A model generated the notes under the pieces. That model was not told the DNA's origin and ran no database searches. It was given only the letters and a program-made list of their open reading frames with translations. From Methanoculleus frigidifontis (GTDB taxonomy: Archaea > Halobacteriota > Methanomicrobia > Methanomicrobiales > Methanoculleaceae), in assembly GCF_030464345.1 (NCBI RefSeq), contig NZ_VCYH01000003.1, positions 124,001 through 188,000 of the forward strand: a stretch of 64,000 nucleotides of DNA. The letters are read 5' to 3'. Made by a program: the position numbers and the translations under genes. Shown piece by piece: positions 49,680 through 58,466 of the stretch (its first letter is position 1; the number at the start of each line of letters is the position of its first letter).

Positions 49680-50243
49680 TCATCGTGCCGGGGCAGCCAT
49701 CGGTTTCTTCTGCTCCTGTGTATCGACCGCTTCGACCGCTTCACGAAGCGCCGCACCGGCCTCCACGAGGGCTTCCGTCGTGACCATGCCCTGAGCGATG
49801 AGGAATCCGTTTGCATCGCGGAGCGCCTGCTTGAGGTCCTTCGCCCAGAGGTGCTCGATGAGGAAGACCGCGGCGGCGGTGTCGTTCGGGATGTCGTCCG
49901 CGATTCTCTTGACGTCCTCCTCGGTCATCCCGAAAGTCTGCTGGGCAGCCGCCATGGTGCCCACCTCGGCACCGGTCTGTGCTCCCTCCGCTCCGCCGGC
50001 CCCAAAGCCGATGAGCGCCCCGACCACGGCGCCGAAACGCTCCCGCTCCATGTCGTCGAGTTGTGTCGCCTCCATGCCGCTGACGTTGCCGTCCGCATCC
50101 TTGTACACGAACCTGAGATCGATCAGCCTGACGACACCCTTCTCCATCGCCGAGCCGAGCGCCTGCCGGATCTGGCCGTGGAAGTCCGGGTTCTCGAATC
50201 CGATGACCAGGAGTTGCATCGGTCCATACACTACTTCTGCCAT
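49680..50243 (-). CDS. DUF6325/DUF1269-like protein with membrane-active loop
   Basis: The 187-residue protein has an alpha/beta N-terminal part (GPMQLLVIGFENPDFHG; IDLRFVYKDADGN), a glycine/alanine-rich hydrophobic stretch (about 73-95) and a second alpha/beta part (IPNDTAAAVFLIEHLWAKDLKQAL). It shares its N- and C-terminal parts with the protein at 54999, so they are paralogues. The family lies near general-stress proteins; function unknown. An AT-rich promoter block at 50395-50425 lies upstream. Confidence 0.78.
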   Translation of the reverse strand: MAEVVYGPMQLLVIGFENPDFHGQIRQALGSAMEKGVVRLIDLRFVYKDADGNVSGMEATQLDDMERERFGAVVGALIGFGAGGAEGAQTGAEVGTMAAAQQTFGMTEEDVKRIADDIPNDTAAAVFLIEHLWAKDLKQALRDANGFLIAQGMVTTEALVEAGAALREAVEAVDTQEQKKPMAAPAR

Positions 50244-50565
50244 TTTGTATACCCCCTTGATGCTATTGCCTGCCCGCGCACCGTGATCCGTTGCCCCCGT
50301 GCCGACGAGTCAGAGAGCAGAATGCCTCTGCCTGCAATATTCACGCCTCTCGGGCAGTGCGCAGACCGGCAGCGGGTTCGAACCATGATGGGGCGTTAAA
50401 TATAAAATATTATGTATATAATCCAATTGCGCCCGAATATTCGGATAATCCCTGATTTTGGAGCCATTCCTCTTCAATCAGGCTCCGTGCCCTCCGGCAT
50501 TCCCGCCCTGCCGCCCCGATGGACCCGTTGATTCTCCATCGCTCGCTCCCTTCTCCCGTTGCGGC
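50244..50565. other. Intergenic region with an AT-rich promoter block
   Basis: No gene. At 50395-50425 a very AT-rich block (TTAAATATAAAATATTATG) contains overlapping TATA-like words that can serve the gene at 50243. A CGAATATTCG palindrome lies at about 50435. Confidence 0.45.
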
Positions 50566-51105
50566 CTAATCGTGTGACATCTGGTCGATCGCCGCCGCAA
50601 TGGCGAGGACGAGCGCGTCGTCGTGCCCCGGCTCCACCTCGACGCCGTAGGTATCCCGGATCCGGAACCATTTCTTTGAGACCTCCGCACCTCGATCCCG
50701 CCGCCCGGCGTCAATATGGTACTCGTGGTCGAGGATGTTCCCCTGCACCTCCCAGTCCTCCTCACCGGGGATACTCACCGTCCAGCGGTCACGGAGCGGC
50801 GCGATCAGCGCCTTCTTGATCGTCGCTGCTGTCCCGCCCTCGCTCTTCTCGATCTCCATGGTGTCCTTGATCCGGAGCATCCGCTCCTGGATCTTGTAGA
50901 GATCCTGCCCCTCCCGGTTCTGAATCACCAGGGTATTCCGGACGCGGAGCGCTTTGCCGTCCACCTTGAACGCCCGCTCTCCCGCTGCATCCTCGATCCA
51001 GAAGTCGTCCCCGATGGAGACGAGTTTCTCGCGCATCTTATACCGGTGTGCGCCGGCGGCCTCTTCACGGCTCTGCGGACCGCCCTCCGCTCTTCTTCGC
51101 ATCAT
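50566..51105 (-). CDS. LURP-one-related (LOR) family protein
   Basis: The 179-residue protein has the LOR/Tubby-like beta-barrel pattern: RYKMREKLVSIGDDFWIEDAAGE, followed by repeated strands with KVDGKALRVRNTLVI and LYKIQERMLRIKDTMEI. It ends in an amphipathic helix (ALVLAIAAAIDQMSHD). LOR proteins bind lipids or are of unknown role in prokaryotes. The first 20 residues are a basic extension, so the real start may be later, near 51045. A TATATATTAATTA element near 51175-51187 (minus strand) is a good TATA box. Confidence 0.85.
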   Translation of the reverse strand: MMRRRAEGGPQSREEAAGAHRYKMREKLVSIGDDFWIEDAAGERAFKVDGKALRVRNTLVIQNREGQDLYKIQERMLRIKDTMEIEKSEGGTAATIKKALIAPLRDRWTVSIPGEEDWEVQGNILDHEYHIDAGRRDRGAEVSKKWFRIRDTYGVEVEPGHDDALVLAIAAAIDQMSHD

Positions 51106-51489
51106 TCTCTCTACTTCATGGCCTTGGTTCAGTCATTCTCTGTCGTTTGTCAAGGCCACACCAAAATGCATTCAAATATATATTAATTAGCACATGTTTC
51201 TAATTAAACGGGGCACCGGTGGTGTTTGCCGTGCTATTGCCCGCCGATGGGGAGACTGAAGATGTCGGCGACGCCGGTGAAGACGACGGAAAATGTCCAC
51301 GACTGGTTGCACCACACAACCCTGCTATAGTGTATAACCGGACAGGTGCGGCGTGCTTGGAAGGGAGGAGCGATGGACAAGGAAAGCGATCTTCCCGCGT
51401 GCCGGCAATGGAGAGCTGGTATCCTGCTCGAACGGCTTGCGCTGCACAAATGTTATATTCGATGTCGGATACGGGCACCCCTTACACCC
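51106..51489. other. Intergenic region
   Basis: No supported gene. It contains the TATA box of the LOR gene (near 51175) and a short stretch at 51220-51300 whose minus strand reads as a possible broken helix. Nothing firm. Confidence 0.35.
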
Positions 51490-51726
51490 ATGCGAAAGGG
51501 GGTGATAGTGTTGAGAAAAGCGATTGTGGTAGTCTTGCTGCTTATTGCAGCAGCAGTCTTCGTGACCGGATGTGTCCAACCGCAACCCACAGAGGAGACG
51601 CCGGCGACGACGCCTTCGGAGACGGAACCTGGTGGAATGGCACCTGAAGCAACAATGCCTGAACTGACCTCTCCTGCCGGGCTGCCGGCCACGGAACTGC
51701 CCACAGGGCCTACCAGCCCGACCTGA
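51490..51726 (+). CDS. Small Pro/Thr-rich lipoprotein
   Basis: The 78-residue protein has an N-terminal hydrophobic signal (about 9-25) ending in FVTGC, a lipobox, followed by a low-complexity Pro/Thr/Glu-rich tail. A GGGGGTGAT ribosome-binding region follows the ATG, so a GTG at 51508 or TTG at 51511 is the likelier start and still leaves a complete signal peptide. Probably a surface-exposed lipoprotein of unknown role. Confidence 0.6.
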   Translation: MRKGVIVLRKAIVVVLLLIAAAVFVTGCVQPQPTEETPATTPSETEPGGMAPEATMPELTSPAGLPATELPTGPTSPT

Positions 51727-51925
51727 AACCACACATTTTTCTCTTTCACGGACGTGCTGCTCGCCCGCAGCATTTTTATCGCCGGCCGATCTGAGGATCA
51801 CCCGCCTTCCTCCTCCCTCGATCCAGAAAAGGAAAGGTCATGGATAAGAGGATCATGCCCTGCCTCCGATGCGCTCGACCATATGCCGCGGAAGGAATTG
51901 ATCTCCCTCCGGCGGCTCCCCGCAT

Positions 51926-52282
51926 TCACCGCCCCTTCAGGGCACCTCCCAGCACCCCTCCCAGGTAGCCGACGAAGCCGAGGAGCGGGAAGAGCATCAG
52001 GGTGATGAGGAGCGTCGATCCGAGGAAGCGAAGGAGGGCGAGATCGCTTGGAGCGGCCTGGATGCCCAGCACCGTGAGGTACACCGCCAGGACGAGTGCG
52101 TCTAAGAGGCCGGTGTAGACGCCCGCTTTCCCTCCGGTCTTCTTTCCTCCCGCAGCGATCCAGCCCGCAACAATACCGCCGACGAACGCACCGCCGATCG
52201 CTATCAGGACGTTAATGATGAGCGCGGCAATGAGCCCGACGATCACCCCGACCCAGAAGGTCCGTGGGTCTCCTTTTACCAT
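51926..52282 (-). CDS. DUF5518-like four-helix membrane protein
   Basis: The 118-residue, glycine-rich protein has helices at about 8-25, 28-45, 58-75 and 85-108 and resembles DUF5518 proteins of haloarchaea and methanogens. The ATG at 52282 lies nine bases after GGGAG; an ATG at 52291 abuts that site and is less likely. Function unknown; perhaps a stress-induced membrane protein. Confidence 0.75.
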   Translation of the reverse strand: MVKGDPRTFWVGVIVGLIAALIINVLIAIGGAFVGGIVAGWIAAGGKKTGGKAGVYTGLLDALVLAVYLTVLGIQAAPSDLALLRFLGSTLLITLMLFPLLGFVGYLGGVLGGALKGR

Positions 52283-52460
52283 AGACTGCATCTCCCGATT
52301 TTCCGCCCGGATCCGGTTGAATGCCGTTGCGGGAACAGAATGCGAATGCCCACAATGAGATATAAAGGTGCGGCCATGACATGTGCATCCGGCGGGTATG
52401 AAAACCGGCACCCGCCGGTTTTCTCCTCCGCTTGTTGCTGCAGACCAATTCCTGCGGCGC

Positions 52461-52877
52461 TCACTGCTGCGGGCAGTTCAGCTCCGCACTGAGGTTCTGC
52501 CGTGCATCGCGGACGGCCTGCACTTCAGGGCGGACGGTCTGGATGGCTTCGACGACGCTCGCATCGTCGGGAAGGTTCTGCACGGTCTGGTCGAGGTTGT
52601 CGTACGCCGCGTTGAGTTCGTCGACCCGGACGTCACCGAGCTGGGCAGCAGAGTTCCTGACATTCTCCATGGCAGACTGGACCTCATCACGTGCATCCCG
52701 AATATCTCCCACAGACGAACTTGCGTTGAGGTCCTGCATGTTCTGGAGCGCTGCTCCGAGTTCATCAAGGTCCTGGCAGAGCTGCGCCTGCGCCTCTTCC
52801 TCGGTCGGCTGGACGCACCCTGCAGCGGCACAGACCAGGATCAGGACTCCGGCGACCAAAAACATCCACGTTTTCAT
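52461..52877 (-). CDS. Helical lipoprotein
   Basis: The 138-residue protein has a signal sequence ending in AAAGC (about residues 17-21), a lipobox. The mature part is an acidic, amphipathic helical bundle or coiled coil (LCQDLDELGAALQNMQDLNA, DELNAAYDNLDQTVQNLP). Its two further cysteines could form a disulfide. Such small helical lipoproteins are common on methanogen surfaces; role unknown. Confidence 0.75.
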   Translation of the reverse strand: MKTWMFLVAGVLILVCAAAGCVQPTEEEAQAQLCQDLDELGAALQNMQDLNASSSVGDIRDARDEVQSAMENVRNSAAQLGDVRVDELNAAYDNLDQTVQNLPDDASVVEAIQTVRPEVQAVRDARQNLSAELNCPQQ

Positions 52878-53048
52878 ATCTGTCTCCCGAGCAGAACGGC
52901 AATTACTGCTCGAGGGAAATAATAGAAGACACTATATAAAAATAACGGAATGCACGGGACTGATGCTCCGCCCGTCAGGCGAGGAGCGCCCTCCATCTGC
53001 AGAAATGGAAAAGAGGGGAGATGAACGCCCCTCGCCTCCGGTTCCCCG

Positions 53049-53600
53049 TCACCCCGGCATCCGGAACGTCAGGACGATCGCCGCAATGCCGCCGATAATC
53101 GCGAGCACTGCGAGGAACAGCACCAGGCCGGCGGCGGCGATGAGCGGGTTTGCGATCAGGATCAGCCCGAAGATGATGCTGAGGATGCCGAGTATCCCGG
53201 TCCCCCACCCGCCGCCGGAAAACCCCTGCACCAGGTAGACCGCCCCGATGATCAGACCCTCCACGCCGATGAATATGGCAAAGATGGTCGGGACGAGGAT
53301 TGCGCTGTAGAAGGGATAGGCCAGCACGAGGATTCCTGCAAGGATGCCGAGGATACTGACCAGGAGTTTCCAGCCCCGTCCGGTTGTATCGGTAAAAATG
53401 CTGATGAACACGGCGATACCGTTGAACAACCAGTAGAAGCCGAGGAACGTGATGAGGAGCGTCAGCGTCTGAATGGGGTAGACGAAGAAGAGAAGACCGA
53501 AGAGGAGCGCGATAATGCCGAGCAGCAGCACGAGCCAGCGGGGCGGAGCGGCAACGGCGCCGGTCTCGGGAGAGCCGGCACTGAATGGTACGTTAGCCAT
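53049..53600 (-). CDS. HdeD/DUF308 family membrane protein
   Basis: The 183-residue protein has six helices arranged as three similar two-helix units, each with a GIIALLFGLLFFVYP/GILAGILVLAYPF pattern, typical of HdeD/DUF308. In Escherichia coli HdeD is linked to acid resistance. ATG at 53600 was chosen; the earlier in-frame GTG-type extension is not supported. Confidence 0.88.
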   Translation of the reverse strand: MANVPFSAGSPETGAVAAPPRWLVLLLGIIALLFGLLFFVYPIQTLTLLITFLGFYWLFNGIAVFISIFTDTTGRGWKLLVSILGILAGILVLAYPFYSAILVPTIFAIFIGVEGLIIGAVYLVQGFSGGGWGTGILGILSIIFGLILIANPLIAAAGLVLFLAVLAIIGGIAAIVLTFRMPG

Positions 53601-53711
53601 GACAACACCAGGGAAAGGGTTCAGTACCACTATAAGAATGTATCTGCTCTGCAGCGAACGGGATGTCGGGACCTGCGTGCACTGTCCGGAATACCCCGGA
53701 GCATCCGGAAT

Positions 53712-53720
53712 GCTTTTATA
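53712..53720 (+). promoter_or_regulatory. TATA box before the COG2426-like gene
   Basis: A CTTTTATAC block lies about 65 bases before the ATG at 53786; initiation is expected near 53742. Confidence 0.45.
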
Positions 53721-53785
53721 CTCAGTCGGTTTTCTCCCCTACCTGTGAAGGGAGCGTCCGCCCGGTTCGTGGACGGTAACGGCAT

Positions 53786-54325
53786 ATGAACCTCTCGGGA
53801 GCAGTCATCTGGCTGCGGCAGGCTGCAGAGGCGCTGGCGTTTATCATGGTACTTTCCGTGCTCCTGCCGCTCCTCTTCGGCTCCGCGGCGGGTATCCCGG
53901 CCGGGCGGGTGCTGACGCTGGTCGGTTCCACCGTCATCCTGCAGGCGAACGGCGCATTTACAGGGGCGGGGCTTGGGATGGAGCCCTGGGAGATCCTGGT
54001 GATCATGACCCTGGTGGCGCTCGGGGCGGTTCTCGGGATCTTTGCGATCTGCGACACCTTCGCCCTGACTTCGAAGCGGGTTCGCACCTTCCTGGAGAAG
54101 GCCGAAAAGAGCATGCAGAAATTTCCCTGGGTATCGAAGTACGGGGCTGTTTCGCTCATCGTTCTCCCTGCACTGCCGGTAATCGGCCTCTACGCCAGCG
54201 TCGTGATAGCCTGGATTCTCCGGTGGAACCGATTCGAATCGGTTCTCTTCATCACCATCGGTTGGATTGGGGCGGTTATCTTTGTCCTCCTGCTCGCCTT
54301 TGGGTTTATCAGTCTCGTCTTTTGA
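53786..54325 (+). CDS. Small multidrug export/DedA-like membrane protein (COG2426-type)
   Basis: The 179-residue protein has an N-terminal helix, two central helices in re-entrant style (about 65-90) and a C-terminal pair with LPALPVIGLYASVVIAWILRW. The pattern fits the small multidrug-export protein family. Ligand unknown. It ends 17 bases past the 3' end of the convergent transposase fragment. Confidence 0.75.
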   Translation: MNLSGAVIWLRQAAEALAFIMVLSVLLPLLFGSAAGIPAGRVLTLVGSTVILQANGAFTGAGLGMEPWEILVIMTLVALGAVLGIFAICDTFALTSKRVRTFLEKAEKSMQKFPWVSKYGAVSLIVLPALPVIGLYASVVIAWILRWNRFESVLFITIGWIGAVIFVLLLAFGFISLVF

Positions 54326-54683
54326 GGGGTGCGGCATCGGCGCCGCGGCGTGGCGGCCGTCGTCCGGGCAGGGGCGTTTGGTTAAGCAATACCACCTTGG
54401 CGATCCAGGCGGCATCGACTTTGTCTGTCTTCTTGTGGGAGAGCGCCTTGATCTCCCGGGCATTCCCGACGATCACCGGGATTTCCCCCGCAAACAGGTC
54501 GTAGACCTGCACCCGGTAGTCGCTGGTGGATTCGCAGGCCACAACCTCGCAGCCGTGATAGAGAACCCGGTCCTTCAGGGCAAACAGATCAGCCTGCGTC
54601 CGGCTGAACTGCTGTTCCACCGTTGTGCCGTCCTGATCGGTAACAGCAGCGAGGATGAACGTTTTGTGGCTATCCAAACCCAC
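54309..54683 (-). pseudogene. IS110 family transposase, N-terminal stump
   Basis: The 124 codons match the DEDD RuvC-like N-terminal domain of IS110 transposases: GLDSHKT (first Asp), ACESTSDY (Glu) and KTDKVDAAWIAK (two Asp). The frame then ends in an Arg/Pro-rich tail and stops; the remaining two-thirds of the enzyme, with its Ser-type C-terminal domain, is missing. An upstream ATG (54700) is put out of frame by one base in an A5 run. So the element is dead at both ends. IS110 elements lack long terminal repeats, and none are seen. Confidence 0.8.
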
Positions 54684-54998
54684 AGGCTTTTTCTCTCATA
54701 CGTCATCACACTCGGGTGTGGACAGAGGAACTGCCTCGAAGGTTACTTTCGCGTCCGTGTTCGCAGACACAGTATGACCCTGGCAAAATGCGTTAGTTTG
54801 GGACGCAGGATCCGGATCCTAAAATCTCTTCAACCTCCCCTGCCCACGTCCTCTGCTCAGGCTGCACCAAGAAGAGTGTTGTCATCGGTCGAGCCTGTGG
54901 CCGAGACGCCTCATGGCCGTTTGGGATGAACGTATCAGAACAGGGGTTCCAAACCATTATATATCCATGCGGATATGCCCCCAACAAAGGTGATGAGT
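54684..54998. other. Region upstream of the IS110 stump and DUF6325 gene
   Basis: No gene in about 315 bases. The part next to the transposase may be the element's left end. A CATTATATATCC element at 54954-54965 is a convincing TATA box for the DUF6325 gene at 54999. Confidence 0.45.
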
Positions 54999-55451
54999 AT
55001 GGCAGAAACTGTTGGCAGAGTCATGGGTCCCGTGGACTTCCTTATCGTGAAGTTTCCCGGGAACAAATTCAGTGGGAAGATTGCCCCGGAGCTCGCCCGC
55101 CTGGAACAGAACGGTATCATTCGCGTGATGGACTTCGTCTTTGTCATGAAGGACGAGACAGGGAAACTGGTGAATGTCGAGACCGATAGTCTGGAGGGAG
55201 AGGTGGGCGCTGCCTATCGCGAGGTGGCCCGTCGCACGGACGAATGGTTCACCGAGGACGATATCGAGGCCTTCACGGAGAATCTCCCAAAGAACAGCTC
55301 GGGGCTGCTCCTGCTCGTCGAGAACCTCTGGGCCATCCGGTTCAAGGAGGCGTTGATGGACGCGGATGTCGAACTGGTCGAGATGGGAAGGATTCCACCG
55401 GAGACGATTGCGAAAGTTAAGGTGTCAGTGAAGGCAGCACCGGGGGCCTAA
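54999..55451 (+). CDS. DUF6325 family protein
   Basis: The 150-residue protein (GPVDFLIVKFPGNKFSGKIAPELARL; GIIRVMDFVFVMKDETG; PKNSSGLLLLVENLWAIRFKEALMD) is a paralogue of the gene at 49680 but lacks its hydrophobic stretch. The ATG at 54999 lies six bases after a GGTGA site and aligns with the paralogue's start (MAETVG versus MAEVVY). It is followed after two bases by a SHOCT-domain gene, probably one operon. Confidence 0.82.
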   Translation: MAETVGRVMGPVDFLIVKFPGNKFSGKIAPELARLEQNGIIRVMDFVFVMKDETGKLVNVETDSLEGEVGAAYREVARRTDEWFTEDDIEAFTENLPKNSSGLLLLVENLWAIRFKEALMDADVELVEMGRIPPETIAKVKVSVKAAPGA

Positions 55452-55453
55452 AG

Positions 55454-55678
55454 ATGAGAGGAAGAGGGTTGGCGCTCGCTGCAGGGTACCGGATGGGGCA
55501 GCGGCAGGCGGAGGAACAGAGGGCACCGGAAGAGGCATACAGGCAGCAGCCTGCGCAGGCGGCTGCGCCGCCCAAGGAGGACGTCATCGCACAGATCGAA
55601 AAACTGTCCGAGCTGCACCAGTCAGGCGCCCTGACCGACGAGGAGTACGCGGCCGCGAAGAGGAAGCTCCTGGAATAA
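55454..55678 (+). CDS. SHOCT domain protein
   Basis: The 74-residue protein has a Gln/Ala-rich N-terminal segment and a C-terminal SHOCT domain (about 45-74: IAQIEKLSELHQSGALTDEEYAAAKRKLLE), a short oligomerisation module. It is coupled to the DUF6325 gene with a two-base gap. SHOCT proteins of this size probably self-associate or bind the partner. Confidence 0.88.
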   Translation: MRGRGLALAAGYRMGQRQAEEQRAPEEAYRQQPAQAAAPPKEDVIAQIEKLSELHQSGALTDEEYAAAKRKLLE

Positions 55679-55717
55679 TCTCGTCAAACCCGTCCCGGCT
55701 CCGGTTCCTCGGTACCG

Positions 55718-56008
55718 ATGGGCGGCACCATCGCTTCGTCGTATAGAGGCGCCTACCAGCCGGTGCTCCTGCCGGTGAACGCGACCGTCTCGATCCCACT
55801 CACCGTGGTGCAAAACGGCGACGCCAACGAGGACAACCGGGTTTCGCTCTACGGCGCCGTCTATACTGCCCGGCATACCATCGGGCTGGAGGGTTGCCCG
55901 ATGACGGAGAGCACCGGCGAGGTTTCCGGTGATGGGGAACTGTCAATCCACGATGCGATGTATCTCGCAAAGCACGTGCTGGCGATTCACGGTTTTGAGC
56001 TGCATTGA
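55718..56008 (+). pseudogene. Truncated dockerin-type C-terminus of a surface protein
   Basis: The open frame encodes the end of a surface protein: an Ig-like strand (VLLPVNATVSIPLTVVQ) followed by two dockerin type I calcium-binding repeats (GDANEDNRVSLYGAVYTAR and GDGELSIHDAMYLAKHVL). The first repeat has lost a typical glycine and aspartate. The start of the protein is missing, there is no signal peptide and no ribosome-binding site, so it is a 5'-truncated remnant. In methanogens such domains mark large secreted proteins. Confidence 0.7.
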
Positions 56009-56192
56009 TGAAACACCATCTCTTTTTCTCTTCACCAACCCGAAAACCGTATCTCTGACCTGTCCCGTGTCCTGTGCGCCCTGCTCCTAGCTTCCGGTGT
56101 GCCGTCGGGCGATCTTCCGCACTCGCGCCGCTCGCTTCGGAACAACCGCCCGGTTCGTCGCAGTGTGTGGGATCGCCGCCGCCCTCCCCCTC

Positions 56193-58022
56193 TTACCGGG
56201 CGGCAACCGCGACCGGTTCCGCCCGTCCCCGTTTCTCCTCCCCGGCATGATCGATCGCCCAGGCTGCAAGCACGTGCGAAAGATGCGTCAGCGCCTGCGG
56301 GAAGTTGCCGAGCATCACCCGGCCGACCCCGTCGATCTCCTCCGAAAAGAGCCCGAGCGGGCTTGCCGCCCGATAGGCCCGTGCATACCAGTCCCGGGCG
56401 CTGCCGAGGTCTCCCTGGTTCGCCTTCACCGTCGCCATCCAGAAGCACGCCGGGAGGAACGCGCCTTCGCGGCCCGGCAGGTTGTCGTCGATGATGTAGC
56501 GCTGCAGGTAGCCCTCCTCATCGAGGGTCTCCTCGATATAGCGGACCGTGCCGGCGAACCGCTCGTGGTCGTAGTCGGTCACCCCGACGATCGGGAAGAG
56601 GAGCATTGCCACATCCGCATCGATGCGCTCCGTCATCTGGGTGTATGCCCCGATCTCCTCGCTGTAGCCTTCGGTGTTCACGTACTCCCAGATCTCGTCC
56701 CGGGCCTGCTCCCAGCGTTCCAGGGGTGCGGGAAATCCGTTCTCGGCCGCGATCTCGATCCCCCGCCGGACCGCCATGTAGGCCATCGCTTTTGAGAATA
56801 CCTGCTGGTAGTTCTCGCCCCGGATCTCCCAGATTCCGGCGTCGGGCCGCCGCCAGTTCGCGCAGACCCAGTCGACGAGCCGGCGGAGCGCCTCCCATAT
56901 CGCGGGGCCTTCGAATCCCCGCATCAGGTGCGGCGCCCGGTGAAAGCAGAGCATCACCTCGCCGTAGGTGTCGAGCTGGAACTGGTTGCCCGCCCCGTTC
57001 CCGACGTGGACGGGACGGGAGTGGCGGTAGCCCTCCGCATGATCGAGGTCGCGCTCCGCGACCTCCCGTCCGTGATCGACGGTGTAGAGGGGCTGGAGCC
57101 GTTCGGGAGGATCGCGCCGGAGGAGCGTTGCCAGCCACCGCCGGAACGCATCGGCCTCCTCGGTATACCCCGTCGACTCGAACGCCATCACCACGAAGAC
57201 CCCGTCGCGGAGCCAGACGTAGCGGTAGTCCCAGTTCCGCTCCCCGCCCGGCTGTTCGGGGAGCCCGAGCGTGGGGGCGGCGACGAAGGTGCCGGCTGGC
57301 TGGTACTGGATCAGTTTGAGCGAGAGGAGGCTGCGGAGGACGTCGCCACGGTGCTCGCCGGCATACGTGCAGCGGCCCGACCACTCCCGCCAGTACGCCC
57401 GGGTTGCCGTGAGGAGGCGCTCGGCATACCCGCGGGGATCGGGGCACTTTGCCCCGTCGCCGTAGGCGAGGACGAAGGCGTGGACGTCGCCGTCTCTGAA
57501 CCGGTTCGTCGCGTCGGCCCGCCCGTCCCCGAGCTCCATCGGCGCCGTCGCAAAGAGCCGGAGGGTTTCGCCGTCGCCACGGGCAACGATACCCTCCCCG
57601 TCCTGCTCCAGCGTCGGCAGCACCTCGCCGTACCGGAATGCCGGAGCGAACGTGGCGGTGACGTCGATAGGAAGGCCGCTCGAGGAGACCAGCCGGATCA
57701 GGAGGGGAGCCCCGTTCCGCGGGTAGGGCATGAACGTCGTGACCCGGACGGTGGCGTCGGCCGTCCCGAGGTCAGAGACGAGAATGTTCGTCCCCTCCTC
57801 GTAGTACGAGGCTATCTTGTGGTGCACGGGAAGCCCGGTCGCGAAGTAGCCGCCGTTTGGGGCGTCGATGAGACGGGCAAAGACGGCCGGGGCGTCGAAC
57901 CGCTCCGGGCACCACCACTCTACGACCCCTTCGTCGGTGACGAGCGCAGCGGTCTGCCCGTCCCCGACGATGCCGATCTGGGAAAGGTCGGGATACGGCG
58001 TCAGCGTGAGTGGCCGGATCAT
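56193..58022 (-). CDS. GH15 glucoamylase/trehalase-type glycoside hydrolase
   Basis: The 609-residue protein has an N-terminal trehalase-like beta domain (about 1-200, YPDLSQIGIVGDGQTAALV) and a GH15 (alpha/alpha)6 catalytic domain (about 225-590) with RNWDYRYVWLRD at 262-273 and the acid/base region GIWEIRGENYQ near 400. Archaeal members hydrolyse trehalose or malto-oligosaccharides in the cytosol. Its ATG overlaps the stop of a collapsed SDR gene as ATGA. A decayed copy of its first 25 codons lies at 59440-59519 after the intact SDR. Confidence 0.92.
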   Translation of the reverse strand: MIRPLTLTPYPDLSQIGIVGDGQTAALVTDEGVVEWWCPERFDAPAVFARLIDAPNGGYFATGLPVHHKIASYYEEGTNILVSDLGTADATVRVTTFMPYPRNGAPLLIRLVSSSGLPIDVTATFAPAFRYGEVLPTLEQDGEGIVARGDGETLRLFATAPMELGDGRADATNRFRDGDVHAFVLAYGDGAKCPDPRGYAERLLTATRAYWREWSGRCTYAGEHRGDVLRSLLSLKLIQYQPAGTFVAAPTLGLPEQPGGERNWDYRYVWLRDGVFVVMAFESTGYTEEADAFRRWLATLLRRDPPERLQPLYTVDHGREVAERDLDHAEGYRHSRPVHVGNGAGNQFQLDTYGEVMLCFHRAPHLMRGFEGPAIWEALRRLVDWVCANWRRPDAGIWEIRGENYQQVFSKAMAYMAVRRGIEIAAENGFPAPLERWEQARDEIWEYVNTEGYSEEIGAYTQMTERIDADVAMLLFPIVGVTDYDHERFAGTVRYIEETLDEEGYLQRYIIDDNLPGREGAFLPACFWMATVKANQGDLGSARDWYARAYRAASPLGLFSEEIDGVGRVMLGNFPQALTHLSHVLAAWAIDHAGEEKRGRAEPVAVAAR

Positions 58023-58258
58023 ACCTCCTGTCCCCTGCTCTGCATCAGCCCGCCGTCGACGGAGACCGTGGTGCCGGGTTCGTCGGCCACCCGGCGAAAG
58101 AGGTCTTCGACGCTCCCCGGGTCTTTCTGCTCGCGATCAGTAGGGACACTTGTCGCAGCATCTGCACCTCTCCAGGCGGACGCCACCGTGCTCGCATACC
58201 CGATACCGGAGCCCGGTCCGGTGACAGCTGCACCTTCACCTTCCAATCTTCCGGCCAT
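58019..58258 (-). pseudogene. Collapsed SDR gene
   Basis: The 79-codon frame has the N-terminus of the SDR at 59516 (MAGRLEGEGAAVTGPGSGIG), then VEDLFRRVADE from its middle, then GTTVSVDGGLMQ and the C-terminal end. Several in-frame deletions have removed about two-thirds of the gene, including the catalytic Tyr-x3-Lys. Start, stop and frame are kept, and the stop overlaps the GH15 start as it does in the intact pair. Confidence 0.75.
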
Positions 58259-58419
58259 AGTATCACCTGGTGGGCTCTGGAAACCCGATCGCACTTAAAA
58301 GTATGTGCGGAAGGCCGCCTTCAAGAATCCAAAACGCGGCGAGGAGCGGGAGTTTGAAGATTGAGACGCAGCACCCGGGCTCCGGCGACGTACTCCCGGA
58401 TCGGGGCGCATGTCCGACC

Positions 58420-58430
58420 GGTATATTAAT
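58420..58430 (+). promoter_or_regulatory. TATA box of the gnd gene
   Basis: A GTATATTAAT block lies about 37-47 bases before the ATG at 58467. Confidence 0.5.
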
Positions 58431-58466
58431 CACCGCTCCTCGCCACCCGGGCAGACGGTGACCGAC

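Noticed and set aside
51219-51647. A 142-codon plus-strand frame across the lipoprotein gene
   Set aside because: It overlaps the lipoprotein in another register and lacks a ribosome-binding site and any motif.
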